Shown here one piece after another: positions 46,801 through 58,976 of a stretch of 64,000 nt of DNA. Below the pieces are notes generated by a model, which worked only from the letters and a program-made list of their open reading frames with translations, searched no databases and was not told the DNA's origin. The position numbers and the translations under genes are program-made. Every line of letters begins with the position of its first letter. Positions within the stretch are counted from its first letter, which is position 1. Source of the stretch: Holothuria scabra (taxonomy: Eukaryota > Echinodermata > Holothuroidea > Aspidochirotida > Holothuriidae); assembly GCA_037179385.1 (NCBI GenBank), contig CM074185.1, forward strand, positions 5,575,371 to 5,639,370. The letters run 5' to 3'.

Positions 46801-48393
46801 CGATTTAGTTGGAGTACACGTTTATAAAAAAAAATTCTTCATTGTACCATTGTTCTTTTTTCTTTCTTATTTCAGTCTTCTGTAAATCTCATACAGAGGT
46901 TCAAAACAAGAAGGTACTTTTGAACTTGGATATTTTCCGTGTTGACTATAAGATGCAGTCTCTCTGGTTATTAGTGCTGGAATGAAGTTCTTTGGCATTG
47001 TGAAATACAGCATCTAACGTTAGCACTCCAGTGTAAAGATAAAAGCTCAATCTGTTCTATAACAATACTACTGAAATAACTGTAGGAACTTGGATGATGT
47101 GGTGCACATTGTTCGGAAAGAAGTGGAACACATTGAATTCTCACCTGTTTCACAACCCAGATGTGGTCAAAGTTTAACTGAAGCTGGCACTCAGAGTCAA
47201 TCAGATCATAATGAGGAGCTCTTTTCAGCTGTATCAAGAAACGTACTGAGCTCATGTTAAAAGATTTCACACACCCTTCATCCTGTGATAGCGTTCGAGA
47301 CGTTTTCTAAGCTACAATTAAAAACCCTACGGTATATACTGCATGATTATGAATGATATCAAAATGATGTTAAATTGTATGGAACCAATATTTGATGCCT
47401 TAATGGGCACTTCAGATGTTAAAAGTAGCAGTCACTTGGTTATTGACTGTCAATCACCTCAACTAAAATTACTTGCTTTTGGGCAACATTAAACAGGTAT
47501 TTTGGATGGGTGATCAGCCTATTGTGTGTCTTAATTTCTGCATTTAATATTTTAATGTAGAAGGGTGGAGTTTTAGGTGCGAAGCCCCCAGAAGTTCGGG
47601 GGTTTAAGCATATCTCTGGATGAAAAATTATGTCCCTGGGAGGTATTTTATTTATTTTTTGCCCCCAAGTAGCACCCCAATGGCCCCCAGTGACCATCAA
47701 ATGTTATCATTGTGGGCGCAATTTTTGCAATTGAATAATTTTCAAGGTTTTGAATAAACATATCTGAAGGGCTTCATGGATAATAAAGTAATTTAAAGGG
47801 AATGAAGAACTTGTGGTTGTATTTAACTCAAACCCAACTGCTACTTAGCCTTTTGCAGCTCTCAATCAGAAATACAGGGTGAGCACAAAAAATGTTTTTG
47901 CTTGGATGAGAAGAGGCATGTGACCTATTCATGTGACCTTTAATTAAAGGGGATATGCAAATTCAGTCACCCCAAATTGAAGTGCTGTAGTAGACTGTCC
48001 TGTTTCATGATTGGCTGTAAAGAGTCATGTGTTAACTTTTTTTCTCCTCAAATGTGACATTTCCTACAAGTAACTGTTTGGTTTACCTTGAATATGCAAC
48101 ACTGAAGTCGTAAAATATAATGAAAGATAATTTAAAGAGAAATATGAAGAAAATTGTGAGATTTAGTTTTTGCTTCAGAATAACTTTGTTGCTAGGGATA
48201 TTGCTCTTGCCCTTTAAATATTTTGTACATGATATGATTGTGACGGTTGTGTATCCATGTACTTTATTGGAAAAATCCATTTAAATGTGGAAACTTTTTC
48301 CCAACATATTTTTGTGTGAGAATGCAAGAATTAAGTAAAATGTTTGCAATTGGTTCTACTGTCAATGTGAGTCCTGAAGGTGCACCGAACCAG
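43850..48393 (+). other. Intron, no supported gene
   Basis: Small ORFs on both strands (for example 45713-45961 and minus 46971-47270) show no domain. The dispersed block CAACTGGTGGTGGCG...AGATAGT occurs near 44985 and 45080. A T-tract lies at about 46753-46770. Parts of 45.1-47.8 kb are less AT-rich and could be an unidentified transposon, but I see no termini. Confidence 0.4.
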
Positions 48394-50354
48394 CAGTGGC
48401 GTAGCTACGGGAGAGGGGAGCCCTGAGTCGCCCACCTCCAACAGCCCCCACCTGGTAACTTGGGCAAAAAATTATATTAATGCTGACCGATGATTTTAAT
48501 CAATCCGGGCCGTTCTGCTACTATGACATAGATGCACTTTCGATAAATCCAAGCAGTTGCAGGGAATTCCTCAATTATGGCCCCTTCTAATTTTCGGAAT
48601 AAATTAAGGTAGACTGTAACAAGCTTTATACCTTCGGAATCTCTTGACTTTTCACTCGTAGGTGTCTGGATGCATTATTTTCTAGCAGATTTGGAGTGGC
48701 TGAAATTGGGCTACCTTGGTGTGGATAAGTAAGGTGTGTTCCAAGCATCTGGCCTGTTTCTATCTCGTGTGGTGACTTTTCACAATTCCTGGGGATGCAC
48801 AAATTTGTTCCAAAATCATTCTTGGTGTAGTGGGTGGATTATTTACGTCAAATAAGCCTATGGTTGGAAGGAATTTGCACTTTGCACGACCATTGCTGCC
48901 AGCTATTGACCAGTGCACCAACCAAACCCATGTTGGGTCAATGCAGTTTCAAGGTTCGCAAACATACCACTATTACCTCACAGGACCTAACTTAGCTCTT
49001 GGGTGGAGTGGACATATCCAGTGGCGTACGAGACGGGGCACGGAGAGAAGACTGCACCAGACTTCCGCAAAATCTAAATTTGGGCAGGAATTTGGGTAAA
49101 ATTCGAAGGAAGTTGTTAAAAATTCGGAGAGCCCTTAAATTTTGAAAAATGGGAGGGCCTTTCAGAAAGTTCCTAAATGTGGGCGAAATCTTGAAAAGCT
49201 ATTACCGATAAAAGGTAAGAATCGTCATATAGTCAAAATAAAGTTTTCATGGAAAGCCAAGTCAAGATTCTAAAAAATCGTTGCACCTTTGGGCAGGGTA
49301 AAAAGCCATTTTTCGTAACTTTTACTTCAGATAATCAAAACACAATACACGAAATTTTCGAGTATCTAAATTCTCTCAAGCATTTGCCCGAAAATGGAAA
49401 ACTATCATAGCAAGGGTAACATGGTTACCAAAAATCAAATAAATAAAAAAAAATGCGACACACTTGGGAAGCCTGTGGCTTTAAAGAAACAATCATTATT
49501 GAGCCTATTTTTAAATATTGTGTAACACAATATAAGAAATGGCCCATTATATTCAAACCTTTGGCGAAAAAAAGAAAACGGTATATTTAAAGTAAAATTT
49601 TCATGCAAAATAACAATTTGAAAGATCTGCGACACAGTTGGGTAAAATGTGAAAAATAGGTTTCCACCATCCCCACTTCATACTAAAGTCTTGGAAAAAT
49701 TGCCCGAAATGGTCAGATATTCAGGCAAAGGTCTTAAAGGTCTGATTTTTCAAAGCTTTCTGTTCGCTCCGCGCCAACCAGTGTTAGAGCTCTGCGTAGA
49801 TAGTCTCCCTAACAGAATTTTAGTTTAAAGTGAACATTTTGCAAACGGAACCTCGAAAAACCGACTGCCTAGACCCATTGTAAGCATAGGAAATGATATT
49901 TTTAACTGTCTGACCTTGGGTCAGGGTTTTAAAAATTTCTTGTATGTTTCGTCCAAACTTGGGGTGGTGCCCCACTTAGACCGCTCCATAGCAGAATTTA
50001 AATTTCAAGTGAACATTTTTTGCGAAAGGAAACTCAAGTAACGATTGCTTAGACCCCTGTAAGCATTGGGAATGGCATTTTTGACTGTAGTTTACAGTAC
50101 TTACTAGCCCTACATAAGAACAGGGTGGAAGGTTACACAAAGGAAGCACATTTTTCTTCATTATCCTGTATCAGGCGCGAGCCAGGATTGTATCTTGTCG
50201 CTGGTGTCATGGGGGATTTGGGGCACAAAATGAAGGAAAAGTCTAAGGATAAAGAGGAAAAACGCTGTTTTAGGTGTTTATGCATTGGAAGGTTTGGTCA
50301 TAGGGGTTGTGACCCTCAACCCCCAACTGCTCCCCTCCCGTGAATACGCCACTG
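48394..50354. mobile_element. Possible hAT-like non-autonomous element
   Basis: CAGTGGCGTAGCTACGGGAG at 48394 and, inverted at 50335-50354, CAGTGGCGTATTCACGGGAG have the sequence and length of hAT terminal repeats. However, the flanking octamers (CGAACCAG and TCCTGTAT) do not match. A third CAGTGGCGTA lies inside at 49019. The two ends may therefore belong to different insertions. There is no transposase ORF. The GCTCCGCGCCAACC block near 49770 belongs to another dispersed repeat. Confidence 0.35.
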
Positions 50355-52035
50355 TCCTGTATATTGCATAAGATCATCTAAATGGGAATCACACTGAAGC
50401 TGATAACAGTCCAGTTCGTATTTAATGATTAGTATCACATGATTAAGAAAATAAATACAATAAATACAACATTTGAAAACTGTGTACTTGAAGACAGTAT
50501 AGGGAAGATAGTACCCTGTTTGGTATTATAAGAATAGTACCGCGTTTACCCTATTTATTTGGTCATCCAACAGACATCAATAAACCTTAACCCAATTTTT
50601 AAGTACTGCTTTTGTTGTAATTGTTTTTTTACATCAAGTTGCGAAATCAAGGTATTGGACCAGTAATCATATTTAGGTGATGGCATTTCTTCCATGTGGT
50701 TTACGCTTTTAATTTGTAGGGCGACGTTTGTATCGAAATTAAGACAATGGTACTGTTGTAACCAATACAGACGTACTTGAACAAGAAAACCAATTAGGTC
50801 TGATTTCGCTTAGTATGAAGGGAACCCTAAGCTTTATTTGCAATATGATCGACATCGATATGAGCACGATTAATAATCTACCAGTCCCAATTGTAGAAAA
50901 GATTAATCAGTGGACGGTTTGCCTCTTTTGGCCATGGGGCATACCGGTACTTTGTCACATCGTTGAAAGGTGTCCAATAAACCTGAATCACCCTCAATTA
51001 TTTTTCTTCAATCCGTTTTACTCACGTTTAACGAATAAATACACATCAGATATGGAAATATGCTACTTAAAACAATGGAACATTTTCTTTCTCTTTTCTG
51101 CCTATTTTATTTTAAAGGTACGGGATGCAGGTTGTGGCTATTTAAATGCTGGTTGGGCTGATTACAGGAGCAACGATAGAAGATAAAAAATAAAGGGAAC
51201 TTCCGTTTTCAAATAAGAAGTGAATTACTTGTTGATATGTATAATATGAATATTTCAGGTGCATAATAACTATTTTACTGCCATGTTTCTGTCTTGTGTC
51301 GATCTAATCTGCGCTCTTTTTCCAAACGTATACTTGTTTTTAATATATAAATGTGAGCTGTGCACACTGCTACACGATGGAAATGTACGTTTAATGCTCT
51401 TATACATTCATCCGTCATCAAACACCAGTAAAACTCATCCTCAGTTATATTCAATTTCAAGTTACAGATGTAAATGCTTACGGAAGAGGGGGCAAATTGA
51501 ATTTTGCTTAAAGATCAAACTGATTTTCTAAACTAAACATTTATGACGCTCTTTACTAGCTAACACTTAGCGCAGTATGCTTGTTAATCACCATTTGTCT
51601 TTGGGTTTGCATGCCATCCGCATTTCGCATACCCATGTCTTAATAAATGTTAATCGCTTAATCGCATAATGTTTGTAATATTCCTATGCATGAGGGAAGA
51701 CGTTATTTTTTCAAAGCAGGTAGTGGGAAATATTCCAGATAATGTATCTTCTGCAACACTAGTAACATTGGAACCAAGTATCTTTTCGAAGAATGTTTTT
51801 CTTTTAAAGGACTGAGTTGCACTGTGTAAAGCAATATTATTAATATCCTATATCTTAATTGAATTTGATAATGATCAAATTTTTCCTCATAAAACAACGA
51901 ACATTTTTCCTTGGGTACACACAATTTTAAACTGAAACAATAAAATCGGAATAAATTTACAGACGTTTTGTAAAGAAAAAGAGATAGTGTCATTTTCTTC
52001 TTTCTTTGTTTTGCTCTCACTCACTAATTTTTTCT
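50355..52035 (+). other. Intron, no supported gene
   Basis: The ORF at 50815-51186 (123 codons) has no clear domain. A faint likeness to a decayed type A Sushi module near 50720-50860 is too weak to call. Confidence 0.4.
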
Positions 52036-52640
52036 AGGCTGAACTCCCTTGCCTTAGGTAGGGAAAGAATCTATGCGATAGTGATATTGTGTGTATGTGA
52101 GTGTATGTACTTGTTTTGTTTCCTGTCCGAGCAAAAGAGTCTGTTGTCCAGGATAGGGTTTAAGAAGCAGAAACAAAGGAAACCAAAATGAGGTCCTCAG
52201 GTTGTATAGAAAAAGGTTTTTGTGTGTATGTGTGTATGTTCAGAGTGTTTGTGACACTTTTGCTTGAAAACACAATATCTCAAGATAGGAATGACAGACC
52301 CCTTTCATACTGGGTACAAAGGTTTATCATGTTCAGAAAAGGAACTTTTTGTTTTTGGCTGAGATCAAAGGTAAATTGAGGTCAGCAGGGGTTAAAACCT
52401 GGAACCTCGTAAACGCGGTATCTCAAGACAAGAAGGACCAACAATTTTCATATATACGTATAGTGCTTTGTAGGTTTTCACCAGAAGAACACTACTGTTT
52501 TGATTTAGGTCAAAGGTCATTTGAAGTCATTAGTGGTCAAAAACGGGAAATCTCGTAAACACGATATCTCAAGATGGGAAAGATTTTCACTTTCATTTGC
52601 GACATATAGATTTGTCAAGTTAAGAAAAAGAACTCTACTA
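52036..52640. repeat. Degenerate GGTCA-array, third locus
   Basis: It begins CCCTTGCCTTAGGTAGGG...GAATCTATGCGATAGTGATATTG, the same head as at 24778 and 30897. Diverged units follow, with ATCTCAAGA, TTTAGGTCAAAGGTCATTTG and CACGATATCTCAAGA. The orientation is the same as at the other loci. Confidence 0.75.
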
Positions 52641-53055
52641 GGTCCCCAAAAATCACCAGAGGTCAAATGCCAGGTTTCAAGAGGCCAAATGCCAGATCAC
52701 TAAAAGTCATGTGACAGGTCAACAGAAGTCAAATGTCAGGTCACAATACCATATGCCAGATCACCAAAGGTCAAATGACAGGTCATCAAAGGTTGAAAAT
52801 TCAGGTCACCAGAGGGTGAAATGCCAGGTCATAAGGGGCTAAATGACAGGTTATCAAATGTCGAACTTTAGATCACAAGTTCAAATTTATTTCAAATGTC
52901 AGGTCAACAGATGTCAAACGACAGGTCGCAAGAGGTCAAATTTCAGGTCACTAGAGATTAAATGCCAAGTCACCAGAGGACATATTCTTAGTCAGCAGAA
53001 GTCAATTGCCAGGTCTTCAGAAGTCAATTACAGGTCACCAGTTGTCCAATACAGT
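52641..53055. repeat. Short-period array of AGGTCA-containing repeats
   Basis: Blocks of the form AGGTCACCAGAGGTCAAATG and CCAGGTCAACAGAAGTCAAATG recur about every 22-25 bases with variation, directly continuing the 147-bp repeat relatives. It seems to be an expansion of one short segment (GGTCA-n-AGAGGTCA) of the larger unit. Confidence 0.8.
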
Positions 53056-55990
53056 TCAGTTCCACAAAACTTTATTCAGACCCATTCTCATTTATAGGCA
53101 GAAAAAATGTAAAGAAATACAAAATAAAAGAATAGAAAGAGCCTTAGGAGTGATTACAAGAAACTTGGAAAGCTTTTAGGGGTAATCACCCTGACACAAC
53201 ACATACACAGATAAACCAAATATTACAACAAGTAGGAGAAAAAAGGAACTTAAAAAGTTATTTCAAAATATGAAGGAGATGATCTTTAGAGCGTCCTTTC
53301 GAAAGTGTTAACATGAAAACAATTTAGTATATTGTTGGGGAGAGAGTTCCATAGTTTAACGCCTACGTATCTAATGCTGAGATGAGAGGAATTAAGTCTT
53401 AACAATGGGACAGAAATATTACTTGCAGAGCGTGTGTGGTAGGCACGGGTCTCGCCGCAGAAGTGGAAATACTCATCAAATATTACTGGGCAAGTACCAT
53501 AAATCCAACTGTACATGAACATACCATTGCAGTATCGATTAAGATTATAATAGAAAGAATTTTAAGATAACCAAATAAAAGGATGGTATCATTCAGGGGT
53601 GCTTACTAAGTAATGCGCACACATCCTTTCTTAAGTATAAAGAGTTGCTGGCTCCTTGGTGGTAAAGCACCGCAGCGAACAAATAAGAAAGGAAGAATCA
53701 GTGTATTTTACAGCGTGAGGAGAATATGTTTAGCTAGAAGATGACGCAAACGGCGTAGAACAACAACCGCCTTGGGTACTTCATTACTTATAAAAAGAAA
53801 TATGACCATTCCATGTAAGATGTTGGTCAATAACTACTCTAAGGAACTTGGAGTTACTTGAAACCATAATTTTAACGCCACAGAGTTCAATATGTTTGAA
53901 ACCAGAATGAGGAGGCTAAGAGGGGCATCTAAAAATTACAGAATTTGTCTTCTTGACATTAAGCGATAGTTTGTTTGCACAGAATCAATCGCGAACTTTG
54001 TCAAATTCTTTTTGAACAGTTTCTAACAATCTAAATTGGTCAGGACTTGAAAAGGAAAGATTTGTATCATCAGCATAAGAAATAACGTGTAGCTTATTAT
54101 TAGGTTGATACAGGTCATTGACATAAATAATGAAGAGGCGCGTACCTAAAATCGAACCTTGGGGGACACATCAAGAAAAAGGTTTAAAGTCAAAATTTGC
54201 ATTGCTAATTGTAACAAACTGCTGTCTATCGGAAAGATAACTTCTAAACCACTTGAGGGCCAAGCCTCTAACTCCATAACACTCCAGCTTACTAAATAAA
54301 AATTTTATGATCAAGGGTGTCAAAAACCTTTGAGAATCGACAAAAGTACCAGATACGTAATTATTATTCTCAAAGGCATTAATGACAGTATTACAAAAAT
54401 GAATAAGATCATGAGAAGTTTAGCGACCTGGAACAAAACCAGATTGTAGTCATATATAGAATTAGTGTCCATCAAAAATTTATATTATCTGGAAAAATAC
54501 GGTTTCCAAGTATCTTAGAGAAGCAGGGTTAAACGGAAAGAGGTCTATAATTACTAACATCTTTCTCATCACCAATTTTAAAACTGGGACTACACGAGCA
54601 GTTTTGAGCCGCTCAGGAACAACACCTTGTGTAAGAGAAAAATTAAACACAAAAGTAGGGGGATCACATAGAGAAATGCAACATGTTTCACCAATCTAGG
54701 GGAGATGCCGTCAGACCCAGCTGCAGAAAGTTTGAGGGATGAGATCAGATCGAAGATTTCATCATTCTTTATGAAAGCAATAGACAATGACTTAGGAACA
54801 GAGGCCCCAAGATAAGACTCAAAAGTAAAAGTGTGCACAGTGGGGATATTCTCTTGGGTAGTAGGGCCAACACTAGTGAAATATTCATCAAAGATATCAC
54901 TGATTCAGATCAGAAATTGCATTACCAAAGTGAGTGAGTTCATCAATGGACTAATCGTTGCTATGACCATGGAGAAGATAATAAATAGAACGCCAAGTAC
55001 TTTTAACGATGTTCCTAAAACTAGAAAACAAAGTCTTATAAAATTCTTTTTTAGCGCTGTGTATGACAGAAGTGAGACTTTTACGAAAACACCAATGTAA
55101 TCATTGAAGTTTTCATCAATACGTCTCTTTGAATATTTGCTGTACAACCGTTGTTTAGTTTTACATGAATTTAAAATACCTTGAGACATCCAGTCATTAC
55201 CATAACCCTTTGATCTTATGTTATGAGGAATAAGAGGAAAACAGTTATTAAAATGATGAAGAAAATATCATTGAACTTATTGAAAGCTGTGTTTGAATCA
55301 CTACACTGGTTAACATTAGCCCACGTTTTGCCTTGTCAAACACTTTTAAATCGCTCAAGTGTTGCAGGAGTGACCTTCCTGTTTTACGTAGTGCGGGTCT
55401 TGGAATTCACGTTATCATTTTCTACATTCAAATCACAAAGGATAAAAATTGGAAAATGGTCGGAATTGTCATCGAAAATAACACCAGAGAGCCAAGACTC
55501 CTAAAGAATGTGTAAGAATCATATCTAAGAGAGTTGCTGAGGTAAAAGTGTCCCTAGTAGGCACTATGAGGCAAAAAACATTGGACTGGACCAAATTTAA
55601 AAATTGATTACATATACTATCAGTGTGATTTAAAAAAATGCAATTAAAATCACCCATGAAGGAACAGTCTACGTTCTGCCTGCTTAGCAGCAAGAAAACA
55701 GTTGACAAGGTCTCAAAAGCATAAGCAGAAAAAACTTCTTTGTTACAGCATATGGTTCCGATCAGCACAGACGCATTGGGAGAGACAATTTTAACAAAAG
55801 GTGATTCAAAGATGCCTTCAACAAAAAAAAAATGAAATCGGGACGGTGTTTATACTTAAGCAAGGAATTAACATAAAGTGCTACACCTCAACCATACCCT
55901 TGTCTGGATGCGTGTAGAAGGAACGTAGGAGAATAGGGAGAATTTCAGGATTGTTATGTACATGCAGCACAGTTAACGTACCATCCCTGA
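53056..55990 (-). mobile_element. CR1/L2-like non-LTR retrotransposon with EN and RT remains
   Basis: Read on the minus strand from 55990 to 53056: an endonuclease begins with GVALYVNSLLKYKHRPDF, then FMGDFN (55.65 kb), LLDMILT, and SDHFPIF with a catalytic His (about 55.46 kb). The RT starts with LKLSAAGSDGISPRLVKHV (54.7 kb), followed by VPQGSILG and SYADDTNLSF (about 54.06 kb, catalytic pair intact) and ANKLSLNVKKTN. The C-terminus has VGVKLWNSLPNN (53.35 kb). The 3' end reads AATAAAGTTTTGTGGAACTG near 53060. Multiple stops and frame changes make it inactive. It is more complete than the copy at 21-22 kb. Confidence 0.88.
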
Positions 55991-56743
55991 CTATTTTAGG
56001 TAAGTCAGAATTAGATCACTTGGGGTTCCCAGCCATCAAAATGTGGAATTTCCAGATTTTTTACGATTATCATCTGAGATCACCAGAGATCAAAGAGCAA
56101 AACTGTCCTTTCGGCAAGGCAGTGAGCATTTTGGCTTTTTGGTTTCAACAAAATGATTGATCTTGTCGATTCTGAAAGATATGGGAAACTAACGTTGAAA
56201 AGTAAGGATGAACAACTTCTATGCAACCTGTTTTTATAGTGACATGTTATCAATATAAGCATTAGATACCTCGTTGTAGGTTAGGTTAAGCTATGTTAGG
56301 TTAGTAAAGGTTAGATGTAATTTTACAACCGAGATTCAAAACAATTGATTAAAGTCGGGTCTGCCCTTTTTCCAGTTGTGGCTCGCCGGCTTCCGTCCAA
56401 TAGGAACTTATGTGCTTTTTCTGCTCCATACCTGGAAGTTTAAATCACTCAAAATGCTGTTAATGCTTAATCCATTGAGTCATACCAAGATTGTTTCTTT
56501 TTTTCTTTTGGTACGGACGTTCGTGCCCAAATAAGGGGTATGCAAATATTCAATCTTTACTTGGTTGATGGATTAAGATCTGGACTGCCATTACCTCTAC
56601 CTTTTCTCGGATTCTGGATCTTCTCATTTAAAAGAGCTCTGATCCAAATGATATGACCTCTCAATTTCCAAATTTTACTTGAAAACACGACCAAATTATT
56701 CACTTTTGGGTTTAAACATCTTAACTTTTATACTATTTTGCAG
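55991..56743 (+). other. Intron before A6, with a degenerate SINE
   Basis: The stretch 56275-56480 resembles the SINE at 42.9 kb: a GGTTAGGTTAAGC...GTTAGATG tail on the left, a TTGTGGCTCGCCGGCTT block, and a decayed B-box region on the right. No gene is seen. The acceptor TATTTTGCAG ends at 56743. Confidence 0.5.
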
Positions 56744-56965
56744 ATCCTTGCAGCATATTCGAGGAAGGCGAAGTACCTCATTATCTGGAAGTTATTCACA
56801 TTAACGAAGAAGATGGTTCATTCATTTCTCCTGTTAATGGATTTTTTCCCAGTAGGAGTGTAGCCAACTTTACATGTAAGGATAATGGCACTAGAGTAAC
56901 AGGGAATAATCAAAGAATATGTAGGAAAGGAAGATGGAAAGGAAAGTTCCCTAGCTGTGAAAACG
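56744..56965 (+). CDS. Sushi/CCP module exon A6
   Basis: This is the longest module (222 bp, phase 1-1, acceptor TTTTGCAG, donor GTAAGA). It reads PCSIFEEGEVPHYLEVIHIN, then SRSVANFTC, KDNGTRVTGNNQRIC, RKGRWKGKFPSC and EN. The A-type ending (R-K-G-x-W-x-G-x-x-P-S-C) and the long Cys1-Cys2 stretch place it in type A. It is the most diverged member and lacks the DGEWEWE block. The sequons N-F-T and N-G-T are present. The basic Cys3-Cys4 segment (RKGRWKGK) contrasts with the acidic B modules and could matter for polyanion binding, which is speculation. Confidence 0.9.
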
Positions 56966-58895
56966 GTAAGACTTGTCTTGTATTGAAAGTCAGGGTATTA
57001 CTTTTATATTTTTTAACCGAAGTGCCTTCTACAATTTTATGGTGGTATGTTCCACCAATAGGATATTGATCCAAAAAATACACTTATTTGTTTCCCTTTA
57101 CCTTGATGTGACGAATCTTCCAAGTCATCACAAACCACCCATCTAATCGATCAACAACTCTGGCAGATACTCATGTCTTTCCCATCTATTCAAGAAACAA
57201 GGGTTGCTTATCAATAAACACGTAGTTTAAGACTAAATCCACTCATTAAAACATAAGATTTGTAGATAATCAAACACAGGCAATAGGAGGTGTAACAAAC
57301 GCCCGATAAAACCTCCCAGAAATGTGACCAAGGTAGAATTGGTTTACACCGTGACGACCTCAGCCTTTTCACATTTCACATTTCACACTTCACTTCATGA
57401 CGTATGTGTTTATTGCTTTTCACGCAGTCTGAACTGAGCAATGGCACGAATAGTTTTAATGGAAATGTTACGATGTCGCTGACGTATCAGAGCATTTTGC
57501 AAAGAAATAATTAAATAAATGTGCATTTATTTTCCTTAAATTTGACAAAAAATTCATGTCTTTCCTACGGATCTTAGTAATTCGATGTTTTGCACGGAAA
57601 TCGATGACTAACACACATATCGGAACTCAGCAATTAATTGTTTCAATTTTATTCAAACGTTATACATTAAAATGAACAACACAAAAATCTCAATATTTGC
57701 AAATTAACTTCAAAATTAAAATAGAGATGAGGGATTTACAAAGCAATCAAGACAATGTGAATACTTATTCCCCTTCTAAGAGAACAAACTATGATCGCCA
57801 CAATAGTTAACCAAATAACCCAATGGGTGAATCAACAGGCAAATTTTACAGATCCACAATTCTTCATAATCATCTCAGAGCTCTACTATATTTCAACTAG
57901 GCAATTAAACACATTGCAGATAAATGCAAACCAATTATTAAATTACCAAATATCATCAAATAAGCGTTTTAATAATAAAATTATTGATTACTCACTTAGC
58001 GAGCGTCATTAATTCTACATTCGCCAGAAAGTTGATGAATTATCCCATTTCAACAATTGAAACAGTCGTAGAAAAATTAGAAATAGCGAAATTCTTGCAA
58101 TTTTAAACACCTAGATTTCAAAGGGAAAGGATAAAATCGCTTGAACTACAAACAATCAATCATAAGACAAACATTTTTTTAAAAGATCCGTAGAAACATT
58201 GGATTCTCCTAAAAATTCAAAACCATTAAATTTAATTGGGAGGGACCACTTGATACCACGGAAATGTTTACGACATATTTGAGCGCGCATTCAAGCTGGT
58301 GCAAGTACTTTCCAAACTTTTGAACTAGGAAAGCTACAAATTTAATAGCTAAATGCTTGTGTTAAACGGACCTGTGTTGTATACAGTGGAAGCTGATACA
58401 ATAATTAATAGTTATATTCGTATATATAGAGCGCTAACATCTACAAAGTATCTATTTACGCTTCTCTTGAAAACTAATGAATGGCCAACTCGAGAAAAAA
58501 GTCTTTATACTCGATTTAAACTGTGCGAGGAAAGGAGAGAAAGCACTCCCTGTTGTGACATTCTTAATGAGATTTCTTGAATGATTGTTTAAGAATCTAA
58601 AGTAGCAAAATAGACACCCTATATGGCAACGAAGAATTGCGGTGTTTCACTGCAAATCTTTCAAAAAGATGTAAAAAAAATTTTCTAGCCGAGCATATCT
58701 CTGTTCTTGTGAGTAATCGGCAATCCGAACTTTTAAATTCGTTTGATGTGGAGGCTGTTTTTGGAAACTAAGTTCCCAGTTTGACAGCACCTGTAAATTT
58801 CTATAAAACGTGACTCGTCACCTCATCACAGACCAGTACTACGCCTACTCACTCGCAGCGTCTATATCGCCAGGGGGACCGGCTTCCCCTGTCTG
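56966..58895 (+). other. Intron, no gene seen
   Basis: Very AT-rich, with no supported coding sequence. A segment near 57405-57435 (TTTATTGCTTTTCACGCAGT) resembles 35495-35515, a trace of paralogous intron. Confidence 0.45.
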
Positions 58896-58976
58896 ACTAA
58901 AATCGTCTGCTGGCACCCTTTTTTGTGTGAAAAACGCAGTATTTAACTAAAAAGGGTGCCAACAGACGATTTTAGT
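58896..58976. repeat. Inverted repeat, 27-bp arms with a 27-base loop
   Basis: The left arm 58896-58922 (ACTAAAATCGTCTGCTGGCA...) and the right arm 58950-58976 are complementary with a single mismatch. The loop and the sequence after the right arm also share a direct repeat (AAAAACGCAGTATTTAA and AAAAACGCAGGATTTAA). It may be a foldback element or a MITE remnant. Confidence 0.9.

Noticed and set aside
48394..50354. A confirmed hAT transposon
   Set aside because: Terminal repeats look right, but the flanking octamers differ and a third end-like sequence lies inside, so I list it only as possible.
50715..51186. Possible decayed type A Sushi module (TLSFIC... and following ORF)
   Set aside because: Only one cysteine context resembles the family, no donor is seen, and the A-B alternation does not need a module there.
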